Shown in pieces: positions 34,678-42,787 of a DNA stretch of 53,959 nt (its first letter is position 1; the number at the start of each line of letters is the position of its first letter). The DNA lies in contig RECF01000067.1 of assembly GCA_007694145.1 (NCBI GenBank), forward strand, positions 1-53,959. Reading direction: 5' to 3'. Below the pieces are notes generated by a model. It saw nothing but the letters and a program-made list of their open reading frames with translations. It was not told where the DNA came from and searched no databases. Origin of the DNA: Acholeplasmatales bacterium (GTDB taxonomy: Bacteria > Bacillota_I > Bacilli_A > Izemoplasmatales > Izemoplasmataceae). The translations under genes and the position numbers were made by a program.

Positions 34678-35085
34678 ATGGATGAAATCTTGCTGGCGCT
34701 CACAGAGCGTCTGATTGACAGTCTCCGGAGCGATCCGGATTATCAGGAAACGTGCCGTCTCGATCATGCGATGGCTGCCGATGCGAACCTTTGTACTAAC
34801 CTCGAATCTTTTCAGACATGGCAGACAGCCTATCAAAGCGTTCGCCAGTATGGCAAGCATCATCCCGATGCCAAACATGTCACGGCCCGTTACCAAGAAG
34901 CCAAGACCAAGGTGTTCAGCCATCCGCTTGTCGTGGCGCGCAACGCAGCTGCCCAATCGTTTCAAGCACGCCTCGATGCCATCACGACCCGCCTTGCGAC
35001 AACCATCTCACCCAGCGTACCGTATGCGACGCGTTATCGACTGAACCATAAAGGAGGCACCGCATGTTCGACCGAAAAAGTGTAA
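34678..35085 (+). CDS. ylbF: YlbF family protein
   Basis: 135-residue helical protein of the YlbF/YmcA (Com_YlbF) family, seen in helices such as LALTERLIDSLRSDPDYQE and YQEAKTKVFSHPLV. In Bacillus, YlbF with YmcA and YaaT forms the Fe-S-containing Y-complex that directs RNase Y maturation of mRNA. The frame is open 30 codons upstream, but the promoter's -10 is inside that stretch, so ATG 34678 after GGGTGTGGGTG is the start. It overlaps ylbG, as in Bacillus order. Confidence 0.82.
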   Translation: MDEILLALTERLIDSLRSDPDYQETCRLDHAMAADANLCTNLESFQTWQTAYQSVRQYGKHHPDAKHVTARYQEAKTKVFSHPLVVARNAAAQSFQARLDAITTRLATTISPSVPYATRYRLNHKGGTACSTEKV

Positions 35086-35330
35086 TTGTGTACTTCCGTA
35101 ATCCTAAAGTGCTCAAACATCTTAAACAATACGGTAATCTTGCCTATTATCACAAAAAACGGCGGTATGCCGTCATGTATGTCGATGCCGACGCGCTTGA
35201 AAAGACGATGAAGCAGATTCAAGTGATTCGTAATGTTCGTCGTGTCGAAGTGTCACCGCTTTATGACATGTCGCTCTTCAACGATGACTTACTCGATACA
35301 AAACCCGAACTGTCAAGTGAAAATACTTGA
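35064..35330 (+). CDS. ylbG: YlbG family protein (UPF0298)
   Basis: 88-residue protein matching UPF0298/YlbG: VIVYFRNPKVLKHLKQYGNL, then YYHKKRRYAVMYVD and VRRVEVSPLYD. Function unknown. AAAGGAGG precedes ATG inside the end of ylbF, and the ylbF-ylbG order is conserved across Bacilli. Confidence 0.88.
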   Translation: MFDRKSVIVYFRNPKVLKHLKQYGNLAYYHKKRRYAVMYVDADALEKTMKQIQVIRNVRRVEVSPLYDMSLFNDDLLDTKPELSSENT

Positions 35331-35355
35331 CACGCATGAGGTGTTGTGGTAAACT
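35327..35355 (+). promoter_or_regulatory. promoter of rpsP-khpA
   Basis: TTGACA (35327-35332), 17-base spacer, TAAACT (35350-35355) preceded by TGG. The -35 overlaps the ylbG stop codon. Confidence 0.75.
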
Positions 35356-35386
35356 TTCATGGAGAATATGAAGGAGGTACTTAACC

Positions 35387-35656
35387 ATGGCACTGAAATT
35401 ACGTCTACAAAGACACGGTACGACCAAACGGCCTTTCTATCGTCTTGTCGCCGCTGAATCAAGTCACAAACGCGACGGTCGTTACCTAGAAATTATCGGA
35501 ACGTATGATCCGACGAAAAATCCTACGGAGCTCAACATTGATGAAGCGCGTGCCCTTGCTTGGCTTGCTAAAGGCGCACAACCGACGGATACGGCAAAAA
35601 ACCTGCTAACGAAAAAAGGGATTATCGCCAAATTTCGCCAAACACCACAGAAGTAG
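35387..35656 (+). CDS. rpsP: 30S ribosomal protein S16
   Basis: 89-residue ribosomal protein of full length. LRLQRHGTTKRPFYRLVAAE and the GRYLEIIGTYDP motif are diagnostic. AAGGAGGT gives a strong ribosome site. Followed by khpA, the usual order in Bacillota. Confidence 0.97.
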   Translation: MALKLRLQRHGTTKRPFYRLVAAESSHKRDGRYLEIIGTYDPTKNPTELNIDEARALAWLAKGAQPTDTAKNLLTKKGIIAKFRQTPQK

Positions 35657-35668
35657 AGGGTGGGACAC

Positions 35669-35917
35669 ATGGCTGTCGACTATGAAAAAATGATTGCGGA
35701 TCTCGTCAGACCGTTGATTATCAACCCTGATGATCTCGCTGTCAAACAGCTTTCAGATGATGGACAAACCATCACCATCAGTATTTTTGTCCATGAAGAC
35801 GACCTCGGTCGTGTCATTGGCAAGAACGGCCGGATTGCCAATGCGATTCGGACCATTGCTTATGCGAGCGCCTCGCGTGATCATAAAAAAATCAGTATCA
35901 ATATCGAGTCGTTCTAG
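35669..35917 (+). CDS. khpA: KH-domain RNA-binding protein KhpA
   Basis: 82-residue single KH domain with the RNA-binding GKNGRIANAI loop (GxxG). KhpA pairs with KhpB/EloR in Gram-positive bacteria to bind small RNAs and tune cell division and elongation. GAGGGTGG selects ATG 35669. The terminator directly after it splits the common rpsP-khpA-rimM-trmD-rplS cluster. Confidence 0.93.
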   Translation: MAVDYEKMIADLVRPLIINPDDLAVKQLSDDGQTITISIFVHEDDLGRVIGKNGRIANAIRTIAYASASRDHKKISINIESF

Positions 35918-35944
35918 CCGCTCTTTGCAGAGCGGTTTTTTTTG
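35918..35944 (+). terminator. terminator after khpA
   Basis: CCGCTCT-TTGC-AGAGCGG (35918-35935) followed by nine T. Confidence 0.9.
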
Positions 35945-35955
35945 GACGTTCCACA

Positions 35956-35984
35956 TTGAAACCACCGTCCATCCCGTGTACAAT
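35956..35984 (+). promoter_or_regulatory. promoter of the NatAB-like genes
   Basis: TTGAAA (35956-35961), 17-base spacer, TACAAT (35979-35984). Confidence 0.7.
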
Positions 35985-36009
35985 ATAAACATGAAAGCAG
36001 GAGGTTGAC

Positions 36010-36795
36010 ATGGACACACTACGCGTAGAAAACATCCGCAAGACATTTAACTTATCCCGTAAACAGCGCAAGATTGAGGCCACCGACGAAAAGCGTAAAA
36101 TCGCCGTCGATGCGGTCTCTTTTGAAGCAGTGCCCGGTGAAATTTTCGGACTGCTTGGACCCAATGGCGCCGGCAAGACAACGGCGCTTCGTTGCATCGC
36201 CACCCTGATTCGCCCGGATGAAGGCGATGTCTTTGTCGGGCCGGACAGTGTGCTCAAGACGCCTAATCTTGTCCGTAAAAACATCGCTTTTCTCACCAAT
36301 GAGCTGAAACTTGAAGATCATTTCACACCGAACTATCTGTTCAGTTACTTCTCAAGACTGCACAAGGTGCCGGAAGCGACCATGCTCAAACGTCGCGAAG
36401 CCTTGTTCAGCCGCTTTGGTATCGACAAGTTTCAGGAAGTGAAAGTCGCTGATCTTTCAACGGGCATGAAGCAAAAAATTTCGATTGCGATCTCACTCGT
36501 CCACGATCCGCATTACATCATCTTTGATGAACCGACCAACGGTCTTGATGTCTTGACGGCCAAAACAGTGACCGACTATTTAATCGAACTCAAAGAAGCG
36601 GGTAAAGTGGTCATCTTGTCGACGCATATCCTCAGTGTTGTCGAGAAGCTGTGCGATCGTGTCGCCATCATCATCGATGGTCGCCTCACCGCCCTTGATA
36701 CCTTACAAAACGTGCGGTCGCTCGCTGAAGACCATGATCTTGAGACCGTGTTCTTCGACATGGTCCGTGAAAGCGAGGCGTTGCGCCATGCATAG
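36010..36795 (+). CDS. ABC transporter ATP-binding protein, NatA-like
   Basis: 261-residue ATPase. Walker A GPNGAGKTT (about residue 55), signature LSTGMKQKI, Walker B YIIFDEPTNGLD and switch His in LSTHIL. The sequence follows NatA of the sodium-exporting NatAB pump, including an extended N-terminal segment. It pairs with the overlapping permease gene. The exported substrate (Na+ or another) is inferred from family resemblance only. GCAGGAGG precedes ATG. Confidence 0.88.
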   Translation: MDTLRVENIRKTFNLSRKQRKIEATDEKRKIAVDAVSFEAVPGEIFGLLGPNGAGKTTALRCIATLIRPDEGDVFVGPDSVLKTPNLVRKNIAFLTNELKLEDHFTPNYLFSYFSRLHKVPEATMLKRREALFSRFGIDKFQEVKVADLSTGMKQKISIAISLVHDPHYIIFDEPTNGLDVLTAKTVTDYLIELKEAGKVVILSTHILSVVEKLCDRVAIIIDGRLTALDTLQNVRSLAEDHDLETVFFDMVRESEALRHA

Positions 36796-38002
36796 TTTCT
36801 GGCAAATATTCAAGAAAGAAATGGTGCGTGTCCTGACGGATAGACGGCTTGTCTTGATGGTCTTTATCGTGCCTGGTCTGTCAATTTATATTTTGTACAG
36901 TTTGATGGGCATGATGATTGCCAATCAACTTGAAGGCGTGCAAGAACACCGCATTGTCCTCTATGAAGCGAACATGCCGGATGCGTTCCGCAGCCGCTTG
37001 CTTGCCCGCGATGAAGCCAATGACCGTCAACGGTTGAATCTTGACATTCGCGCCCTTGAAGACATCGACGAAGACACCATGACGGCGCAGCTTTTAAGCG
37101 GCGACATCGATGTTGTCATGATTTTTGATCCGCTGTTCATGGATGCCATCAACGATGCCGACAACCATGCGATACCCGAAGTGTTCATCCATTATAACTA
37201 CGGTCGCCAACAGTCAAGTTTTGGGTACAACCAGGTCACGCAAGTACTCATGGCCTTTCGTGAAGACATCCTGATTGACCGGTTGGAATCACCTGAACAG
37301 TATCTCGTTTTCATGACACAGACCGCACCCGTTGTCGATGAACGGCAACTGACTGGGCAAGGCATCGCCGTTTTGATGCCAATGCTGATCATCATCTTTT
37401 TGTTCGCCGGTGCGATGAGCATCGGTCCCGATGCGATTGCTGGTGAGAAAGAGCGCGGTACCATCGCCACGTTGCTTGTCACCCCGATTAAGCGATCGGA
37501 AATCGCCATCGGCAAAGTGACCAGCCTAGCGGCTTTGGCCTTGATCAGCGCACTATCCTCCTTTATCGGGATTTTGCTCAGCTTGCCACGGTTGATGCAA
37601 CTTGAAGAAGGGAATACCAACCTCGGAATATACGGTGTGTCCGAATATGGGGCCATCTTGCTTGTCCTAGCCTCCACCGTGCTTTTTATCACCGGTCTGG
37701 TGGCTGTGGTCAGCGCGTATGCCAAAACAGTTAAAGAAGCCTCGATGCTCATCATGCCCTTTTACTTTATCACCTTATTGGTGGGGCTTGTCTCCTCGTT
37801 TGGGCAAGATCCCATTCAAATGCCGATTGTCCATATCATTCCGCTCTATGGTCCTGTTAATTTGCTTTCTGGCATCTTCATCTTTGAGTGGTCGATGATC
37901 AACTTACTCATCGTCATAGTTTCGTCACTTCTTTATACTGCGCTGTTCATCTGGGCGCTTGCTAGGATGTTCAACAGTGAGAAAGTCATGTTCCAACGCT
38001 AG
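36788..38002 (+). CDS. ABC-2 type permease, NatB-like
   Basis: 404-residue membrane protein. One N-terminal membrane helix is followed by a large extracytoplasmic loop of about 180 residues, then five or six helices, the NatB/ABC-2 layout. The segment IAGEKERGTIATLLVTPIKR after the second helix is the coupling region typical of this group. ATG 36788 overlaps the end of the ATPase gene, so the two are coupled. The upstream extension of the frame lies in the ATPase gene and is discarded. Confidence 0.86.
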   Translation: MHSFWQIFKKEMVRVLTDRRLVLMVFIVPGLSIYILYSLMGMMIANQLEGVQEHRIVLYEANMPDAFRSRLLARDEANDRQRLNLDIRALEDIDEDTMTAQLLSGDIDVVMIFDPLFMDAINDADNHAIPEVFIHYNYGRQQSSFGYNQVTQVLMAFREDILIDRLESPEQYLVFMTQTAPVVDERQLTGQGIAVLMPMLIIIFLFAGAMSIGPDAIAGEKERGTIATLLVTPIKRSEIAIGKVTSLAALALISALSSFIGILLSLPRLMQLEEGNTNLGIYGVSEYGAILLVLASTVLFITGLVAVVSAYAKTVKEASMLIMPFYFITLLVGLVSSFGQDPIQMPIVHIIPLYGPVNLLSGIFIFEWSMINLLIVIVSSLLYTALFIWALARMFNSEKVMFQR

Positions 38003-38047
38003 ATAATAAAAACCCATCCATCGTTCATCAAAAAAGGAGGTTTTGAC

Positions 38048-38545
38048 ATGGAACGGATTGCACTGGGCACCATCACCAATGTTCACGGCGTCAAAGGCGC
38101 CCTCACCATCCGGACGGATTCGGATTTCCGCATGGAACGATACCATATCGGCAACCGGCTTTACATCGGTTTCAAAGGCGATTACGTGCCCGTCACAGTG
38201 GCGAGTCACTTTATGAAGGGTCATCTTGACGTTGTATCCTTTGAGGAGTTCACCAGCCGTACGGAAGTTGAACATTTCAAAGGCGCGATCCTTTATATCG
38301 CGGCTGCCGATCGCCCCGATATCACCGAAGCGGACACATATTATTACGACGATTTGATCGGTCTTGAAGTTTGGCTTGAAGACTGCATCGGCACGGTCAA
38401 GGCCGTGCGTGAAACCCCGCAAGGTCATCTGCTCATCATCGAGCGGCCCAATGCCAAAGACGGACTCGTACCATTTCGCAAAGAGTTTGTCAAGGCGGTG
38501 ACCGACCGCCGCATCACACTGATTCCTTGGGAGGGGTTGCTGTGA
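38048..38545 (+). CDS. rimM: ribosome maturation factor RimM
   Basis: 165-residue protein with an N-terminal beta-barrel (IALGTITNVHGVKGALTI) and a C-terminal PRC-barrel (YYYDDLIGLEVW ... LVPFRKEFV). It assists 16S rRNA processing and 30S head assembly by binding S19. AAAAGGAGG precedes ATG. Overlaps trmD by four bases. Confidence 0.93.
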   Translation: MERIALGTITNVHGVKGALTIRTDSDFRMERYHIGNRLYIGFKGDYVPVTVASHFMKGHLDVVSFEEFTSRTEVEHFKGAILYIAAADRPDITEADTYYYDDLIGLEVWLEDCIGTVKAVRETPQGHLLIIERPNAKDGLVPFRKEFVKAVTDRRITLIPWEGLL

Positions 38546-39237
38546 AAATCACAGTACTCACCTTGTTTCCCGACATGATCACCCCCGTCATCGGTCAGTC
38601 CATCATCGGCCGGGCCCGATACGAAAACAAGATTCAGATTGATGTGATCGACTACCGGGCATACAGTCTCAACAAACATCAGAAAGTCGATGACGCACCG
38701 TATGGTGGGGGTGCCGGGATGGTCTTGCAAGTCGAACCCGTCGTTCGCGCTCTCAGGGCCATCGAGGGCCATGAAAAGGCCTTGAAGATTTTGATGACAC
38801 CACAAGGGGAACCCTACAGCCAGCCGAGAGCACAAGCCTTGTCGAAAGCGGACCATCTGATTATCCTTTGTGGTCATTACGAAGGATTTGACGAGCGCAT
38901 CAGAGCCTACTTCGATACGGAAATATCGATTGGTGATTATGTACTGACCGGTGGCGAAGTGGCTGCCTTGGTGCTCATCGACAGCACCATCCGCCTGATT
39001 CCCGGTGTGTTGAACAAGGATGCCTCACATGAAGAGGACTCTTTTAGCGACGGTCTGCTTGAGTACCCGCATTATACACGCCCCCCCACGTTTGAAGGTC
39101 AGTCCGTGCCGGAGGTTCTTCTCTCAGGCCATCATCAGGCGATTGCTTCTTATCGCCGGGCGGAAAGCATCAAACGGACGCGCAAACGACGTCCTGACCT
39201 ATATGAAAGCTACGTGAAAAGACAAAAAAAACCGTGA
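38542..39237 (+). CDS. trmD: tRNA (guanine-N1-)-methyltransferase
   Basis: 231-residue SPOUT methyltransferase that makes m1G37 in tRNAs reading CNN and GNN-type codons. Knot motifs: DDAPYGGGAGMV, LCGHYEGFDER and EISIGDYVLTGGE. GTG 38542 after GGGAGGGG is the start; it overlaps the rimM stop. The usual partner rplS follows, but with its own promoter. Confidence 0.95.
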   Translation: MKITVLTLFPDMITPVIGQSIIGRARYENKIQIDVIDYRAYSLNKHQKVDDAPYGGGAGMVLQVEPVVRALRAIEGHEKALKILMTPQGEPYSQPRAQALSKADHLIILCGHYEGFDERIRAYFDTEISIGDYVLTGGEVAALVLIDSTIRLIPGVLNKDASHEEDSFSDGLLEYPHYTRPPTFEGQSVPEVLLSGHHQAIASYRRAESIKRTRKRRPDLYESYVKRQKKP

Positions 39238-39243
39238 TTTCTG

Positions 39244-39272
39244 TTGCATGCACCAGGCAACTGTGATATAAT
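39244..39272 (+). promoter_or_regulatory. promoter of rplS
   Basis: TTGCAT (39244-39249), 17-base spacer, TATAAT (39267-39272) preceded by TGA. Confidence 0.8.
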
Positions 39273-39277
39273 CATGT

Positions 39278-39349
39278 TCGCTGTTAAACAAACGTGTTCC
39301 GCTGGAGGCAACGCGCGCCATGAACATAGGCAATCAAAGGAGTGATACC
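39278..39349 (+). promoter_or_regulatory. probable L19 ribosomal-protein leader
   Basis: The 70-base leader between the rplS promoter and start has a hairpin CGTGTT (39293-39298)/AACGCG (39310-39315) with TTCCGCTGG in its loop region, and a downstream GAACATAGG at 39322. These resemble the conserved parts of the Bacillota L19 leader, which lets L19 repress its own mRNA. Identification is from memory of the motif. Confidence 0.5.
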
Positions 39350-39697
39350 ATGTCCCAACATCTTATCAGCGATGTGACGCAAGCGTATCTGCGCGATGAC
39401 CTTCCCGAGTTCCAACCGGGAGACAATGTCAAAGTCTCGGTGAAAATCAAGGAGGGCGCCCGCGAACGGATCCAGGTTTTCGAAGGACTCGTCATCAAAC
39501 GACAAGGCGGCGGTGTCTCAGAAACATTCACTGTCCGTAAAGTGTCCTACGGTGTCGGTGTCGAACGGACCTTCCCTGTCCATACGCCATCCATTGCATC
39601 CATTCAAGTGGTCAGACGCGGTAAAGTCCGTCGTGCAAAACTGCACTACATCCGTGGTCTCTCGGCCAAAGCGTCCCGCATCAAGGAACGCCGCTAA
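39350..39697 (+). CDS. rplS: 50S ribosomal protein L19
   Basis: 115-residue ribosomal protein of standard length. [19 protein letters not shown] and [20 protein letters not shown] are diagnostic. AAAGGAGTG selects ATG 39350. An ATG ten codons upstream lies in the leader. Confidence 0.97.
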   Translation: MSQHLISDVTQAYLRDDLPEFQPGDNVKVSVKIKEGARERIQVFEGLVIKRQGGGVSETFTVRKVSYGVGVERTFPVHTPSIASIQVVRRGKVRRAKLHYIRGLSAKASRIKERR

Positions 39698-39700
39698 GCA

Positions 39701-39725
39701 AAAAAGCCTGCAAAGGCTTTTTTTC
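39701..39725 (+). terminator. terminator of rplS
   Basis: AAAAAGCCT-GCAA-AGGCTTTTT (39701-39722) with T-run. Confidence 0.9.
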
Positions 39726-39743
39726 ATACGGTGAAAAAAAGCA

Positions 39744-39781
39744 TTCAAACTGTTTGAAAACATTTTCATTCGTGCTATAAT
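39744..39781 (+). promoter_or_regulatory. autoregulated promoter of ccpA with palindrome and cre-like site
   Basis: TTGAAA (39754-39759), 16-base spacer, TATAAT (39776-39781). TGAAAACATTTTCA at 39755-39768 matches 13 of 14 positions of the cre consensus. TTCAAAC-T-GTTTGAA at 39744-39758 is a further perfect palindrome. Both overlap the -35, implying repression by a LacI-family protein, probably CcpA itself. Confidence 0.7.
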
Positions 39782-39805
39782 ATGGTCTGAAGAAGGTGAT
39801 ATAAG

Positions 39806-40810
39806 ATGAGTAAAGCAACCATTTATGATGTAGCCGGTGCGGCTAGAGTATCGCTTGCAACCGTCTCCCGCGCCATCAACAATCCCGAAAAAGTCAAACC
39901 GGAAACACGGGAACGGGTGCTCAAGGTCATTGAAGAACTGGGCTACAAGCCGAATGCATTCGCCAAAGGTCTCGCGAGTCGCAAATCGACGACGGTGGCC
40001 GTTCTTGTCCCGGACATGAGTCGGGCCTCCATTGCCGAAATGATGAACGGGATTGCCGATATTGCCCGGGTGTACAAATACTCGATTTTGCTTTACATCC
40101 TCGACAGCGAGGACACCCCAGAAGAAGACATCCTCAAGGAAATCGTCGCCTCACAAGTCGACGGTATCCTTTATTTGAACGATGAAATCACCGACGATCA
40201 GTTTGCCTTGTTGCAGACGATCAAGAACGCCTACCAAATCCCCATCGTTCTCACGAATACGATCTATCCAGGCAGTGATGAAATCCCAAGCGTATCCATC
40301 GATTATGAGAAAGCGGGTTACGAAATGACCCGTCGTCTCATCGAAGATGGTCGGCAGAACATCTATATGGTTTCCACAGTACGCAAGTACATGGTAAACG
40401 ATCAAAAAGAAGCTGGCTACTTGCGTGCGGTTCAGGAAGCTGGGCTCACGCCCCGCATTATGCGTACTTCCGGTCGCATTTCCATCAACACCGAACACTT
40501 CAATGAATACTTCAAAGACAATAAAGTCGACGGTGTCATCGCCGTCAGAGACTCGATTGCCGTCTCCTTTATGAATGTCGCGCGGGAAAACAATGTTTCC
40601 ATTCCTGAAGACATTAGCGTAGCCGGTTTCCAAAATACAAAATATGCCGTCCTTGCCCGGCCGAAACTGTCTTGTGTCGATGTGCCCATCTACGACATCG
40701 GTGCCGTGGGCATGCGGTTATTGACCAAACTGATGAACCAAGAAGACATTACCGACAGACGGGTCAAACTCGATCACAGTCTCATCTTGCGTGAAACAAC
40801 CAAATCATAA
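39806..40810 (+). CDS. ccpA: LacI-family catabolite regulator, CcpA-like
   Basis: 334-residue regulator. The N-terminal LacI HTH (IYDVAGAARVSLATVSRAIN) and hinge helix (PNAFAKGLASRKSTTVAVL) are followed by a periplasmic-binding-like domain. Similarity to CcpA extends along the protein, including the DIARVYKYSILL segment and the C-terminal LRETTKS. CcpA with phosphorylated HPr binds cre sites to control carbon genes. Three cre-like sites in this window (its own promoter, pfk, proline operon) and the tyrS neighbour, as in Bacillus, support the name. GAAGGTGA precedes ATG. Confidence 0.82.
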   Translation: MSKATIYDVAGAARVSLATVSRAINNPEKVKPETRERVLKVIEELGYKPNAFAKGLASRKSTTVAVLVPDMSRASIAEMMNGIADIARVYKYSILLYILDSEDTPEEDILKEIVASQVDGILYLNDEITDDQFALLQTIKNAYQIPIVLTNTIYPGSDEIPSVSIDYEKAGYEMTRRLIEDGRQNIYMVSTVRKYMVNDQKEAGYLRAVQEAGLTPRIMRTSGRISINTEHFNEYFKDNKVDGVIAVRDSIAVSFMNVARENNVSIPEDISVAGFQNTKYAVLARPKLSCVDVPIYDIGAVGMRLLTKLMNQEDITDRRVKLDHSLILRETTKS

Positions 40811-40811
40811 T

Positions 40812-41030
40812 GAAAAGCGTTGCCGGACAAAGTAGACAGAACGTCGTGTAAAGAGACCTGGTGGCTGGTGTGAACCAGGCACGACCCTGACGAAATACAC
40901 CCGGAAGCTTCCGTGTCAAAAGCACGGACGGTGGACCCGTTATCGCAAACAAGCGTCACGACAGTGAAAAAAAGGTGGTACCGCGGACCCATGTTCGTCC
41001 TTTTGGTCTTCAGGCACCACCTTTTGTATT
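40812..41030 (+). promoter_or_regulatory. tyrosine T-box riboswitch
   Basis: Leader of tyrS. The T-box core AAGGTGGTACCGCGG lies at 40972-40986. Stem I carries CTGGTGTGAACCAG and a specifier loop reading GAAATACACC with the Tyr codon UAC at 40896-40898. The terminator helix pairs AAAAGGTGGT (40970-40979) with ACCACCTTTT (41016-41025). Uncharged tRNA-Tyr would favour the antiterminator and allow tyrS expression. Confidence 0.93.
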
Positions 41031-41076
41031 GTAAGCGAAAAAGACTTGCCCCATCCCTTAAAGGAGTGACTCCCTC

Positions 41077-42318
41077 ATGCACGTTCTTGAACAACTCAAA
41101 CAACGCCAACTGGTATACGGCGTAACCGACTCAGAGCTTGAAGACGTCCTGAGCAAACAGGCCGTTACCTTTTATGTCGGCATTGACCCGACCGCCGACA
41201 GCATGCATATCGGTCACTTGATTCCCCTGTTGGTTGCGCATCACCTCGTCGCAGCCGGACACAAAGCGATCGTTGTAATCGGCGGGGGAACCGGTCTGAT
41301 CGGCGACCCTAGCGGCAAAAGTGAAGAGCGGAACTTGTTGACGCTTGAAGCATCCATGGCCAACGCAACGGCCTTGTCAAATCAAGTTCGACGCATCCTT
41401 CCAAACGCCCATATCGTGAACAATCTCGATTGGATTAAGACATACGATCTGATTACATTCTTGCGCGACATCGGCAAACATTTCGGCATCAATGCGATGC
41501 TTGCTAAAGACAGTGTCAAAAACCGTCTTGAAACCGGCATCAGTTTCACAGAGTTCACCTACCAGATTATCCAGTCGCTCGACTTTCTTGAACTATACCG
41601 CCGAGAAGGCTGCACCTTGCAAATCGGTGGGCAGGAACAATGGGGGAACATTACCGCGGGCCTTGACTTGATTCGCAAAGCAGAAGGCCATGAAGCAAAA
41701 GCCTACGGCTTGGTGATTCCCCTCATTACCAAAGAAGACGGCACCAAGTTCGGCAAGACGGCTTCGGGTGCTGTGTGGCTTGATGATAACCGCACCACCC
41801 CTTACGAATTTTACCAATACTGGATCAACCTTGATGATACCACCGCCCTTGCGCGGCTAGGTCAGTTCAGCCTGAAGCCACTTGCAACCTTGGAAAGCAT
41901 CCGTAAAGCCATGGCGGATGCACCCCATGAACGCCATGCTCAAAAGGCGCTTGCCGAAGAGCTGACGCTTTTGATCCACGGCGAAGATGCACGCACACAA
42001 GTGCAAAACATCAGTCGCGCCTTCTTTGCCGGTGATGTGCGCGCACTTGACGTGCATGAAATCGAAATGGGATTCAAAGGCATGCCCGCTTATGAGACCG
42101 CACAGCCCATCACATTGGTTGAGGCGCTGATGCAGCTTGGTTTATCCTCGAGTCGACGCGAAGCCCGTACGCACATTGACCAAAACGCTGTCAGTGTCAA
42201 CGGTGAAAAACAAACCGACACCGATGCCATGATCATTCGTGAGGCGGCTTTGCATGGACGCTATACCATCGTGCGCCGGGGCAAGAAACACTACGGTGTC
42301 ATCCGCCACAAGGCATAA
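41077..42318 (+). CDS. tyrS: tyrosyl-tRNA synthetase
   Basis: 413-residue class I synthetase that charges tRNA-Tyr. HIGH-type motif DSMHIGHL, KMSKS-type motif KFGKTASG, tyrosine pocket segment YQIIQSLDFLELYR, and a C-terminal S4 domain (LGLSSSRREARTHIDQNAVS). TAAAGGAG precedes ATG. It belongs to the bacterial TyrS (not TyrZ) group by its KFGKT motif. Controlled by the T-box just upstream. Confidence 0.97.
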   Translation: MHVLEQLKQRQLVYGVTDSELEDVLSKQAVTFYVGIDPTADSMHIGHLIPLLVAHHLVAAGHKAIVVIGGGTGLIGDPSGKSEERNLLTLEASMANATALSNQVRRILPNAHIVNNLDWIKTYDLITFLRDIGKHFGINAMLAKDSVKNRLETGISFTEFTYQIIQSLDFLELYRREGCTLQIGGQEQWGNITAGLDLIRKAEGHEAKAYGLVIPLITKEDGTKFGKTASGAVWLDDNRTTPYEFYQYWINLDDTTALARLGQFSLKPLATLESIRKAMADAPHERHAQKALAEELTLLIHGEDARTQVQNISRAFFAGDVRALDVHEIEMGFKGMPAYETAQPITLVEALMQLGLSSSRREARTHIDQNAVSVNGEKQTDTDAMIIREAALHGRYTIVRRGKKHYGVIRHKA

Positions 42319-42340
42319 AAAAAGGTGGCCATCGCCACCT
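42314..42340 (-). terminator. terminator of the ArsR-type gene
   Basis: AGGTGGC-GATG-GCCACCT read on the minus strand (42340-42323), followed by seven T. The plus-strand tyrS would not have a T-run here. Confidence 0.75.
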
Positions 42341-42633
42341 CAGGATTTCTCTTCGTTCGCATGGGCATAGCCCACCGAATAAATAATTTTGACTTGTTCG
42401 TCCTTGATCGTATAAAAAATATGCTTGCCATCACGCCGTGTCTTGACGACGTCTAGGTCACGCAAATGCTTCAGTTGATGGGAAATAGATGACTGACTCA
42501 TGTTCAGCCGTTCACAAATATCTTGAACACAGTACTCCCCTTGAACAAGCAAAGAGATGATGCGCAACCGTGTTTCATCACTGAAAATCTTGAACAATTT
42601 AAGCGTTTCGTTGATGGCGTCCCGACGAGCCAT
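42340..42633 (-). CDS. ArsR/SmtB family transcriptional regulator
   Basis: 97-residue winged-helix repressor with FSDETRLRIISLLVQGEYCV and recognition helix NMSQSSISHQLKHLRDLDVV. The alpha3 region has YCVQDIC, near the ELCVCD metal-binding position of ArsR-type sensors but not identical, so metal sensing is uncertain. GAGGTG selects ATG 42633. A longer frame upstream crosses the promoter. It is divergent from pepV and may control itself or pepV. Confidence 0.87.
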   Translation of the reverse strand: MARRDAINETLKLFKIFSDETRLRIISLLVQGEYCVQDICERLNMSQSSISHQLKHLRDLDVVKTRRDGKHIFYTIKDEQVKIIYSVGYAHANEEKS

Positions 42634-42682
42634 AGTCTTCACCTCGTTTGGCATCAGTCTTAACGCGACCGTGCCTAGGTTC

Positions 42683-42720
42683 ATTGTATATGAGAAATGG
42701 GCATCATGTCAACTGACAAT
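42683..42720 (-). promoter_or_regulatory. promoter and operator candidate of the ArsR-type gene
   Basis: Minus strand: TTGACA (42712-42707), 18-base spacer, TACAAT (42688-42683). The inverted repeat TGTCA-AC-TGACA (42707-42718) overlaps the -35 and could be the repressor site. Confidence 0.65.
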
Positions 42721-42737
42721 CCATATCATCGTGTGGA

Positions 42738-42766
42738 TTGCATGAACGGACATTCCGTGATATCAT
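42738..42766 (+). promoter_or_regulatory. promoter of pepV
   Basis: TTGCAT (42738-42743), 17-base spacer, TATCAT (42761-42766). Confidence 0.7.
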
Positions 42767-42787
42767 GCATGTATTGGAGGTATACCC

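Noticed and set aside
42314-42340. terminator for tyrS
   Set aside because: The hairpin has its T-run only on the minus strand, so it serves the ArsR-type gene. No plus-strand terminator is evident right after tyrS.
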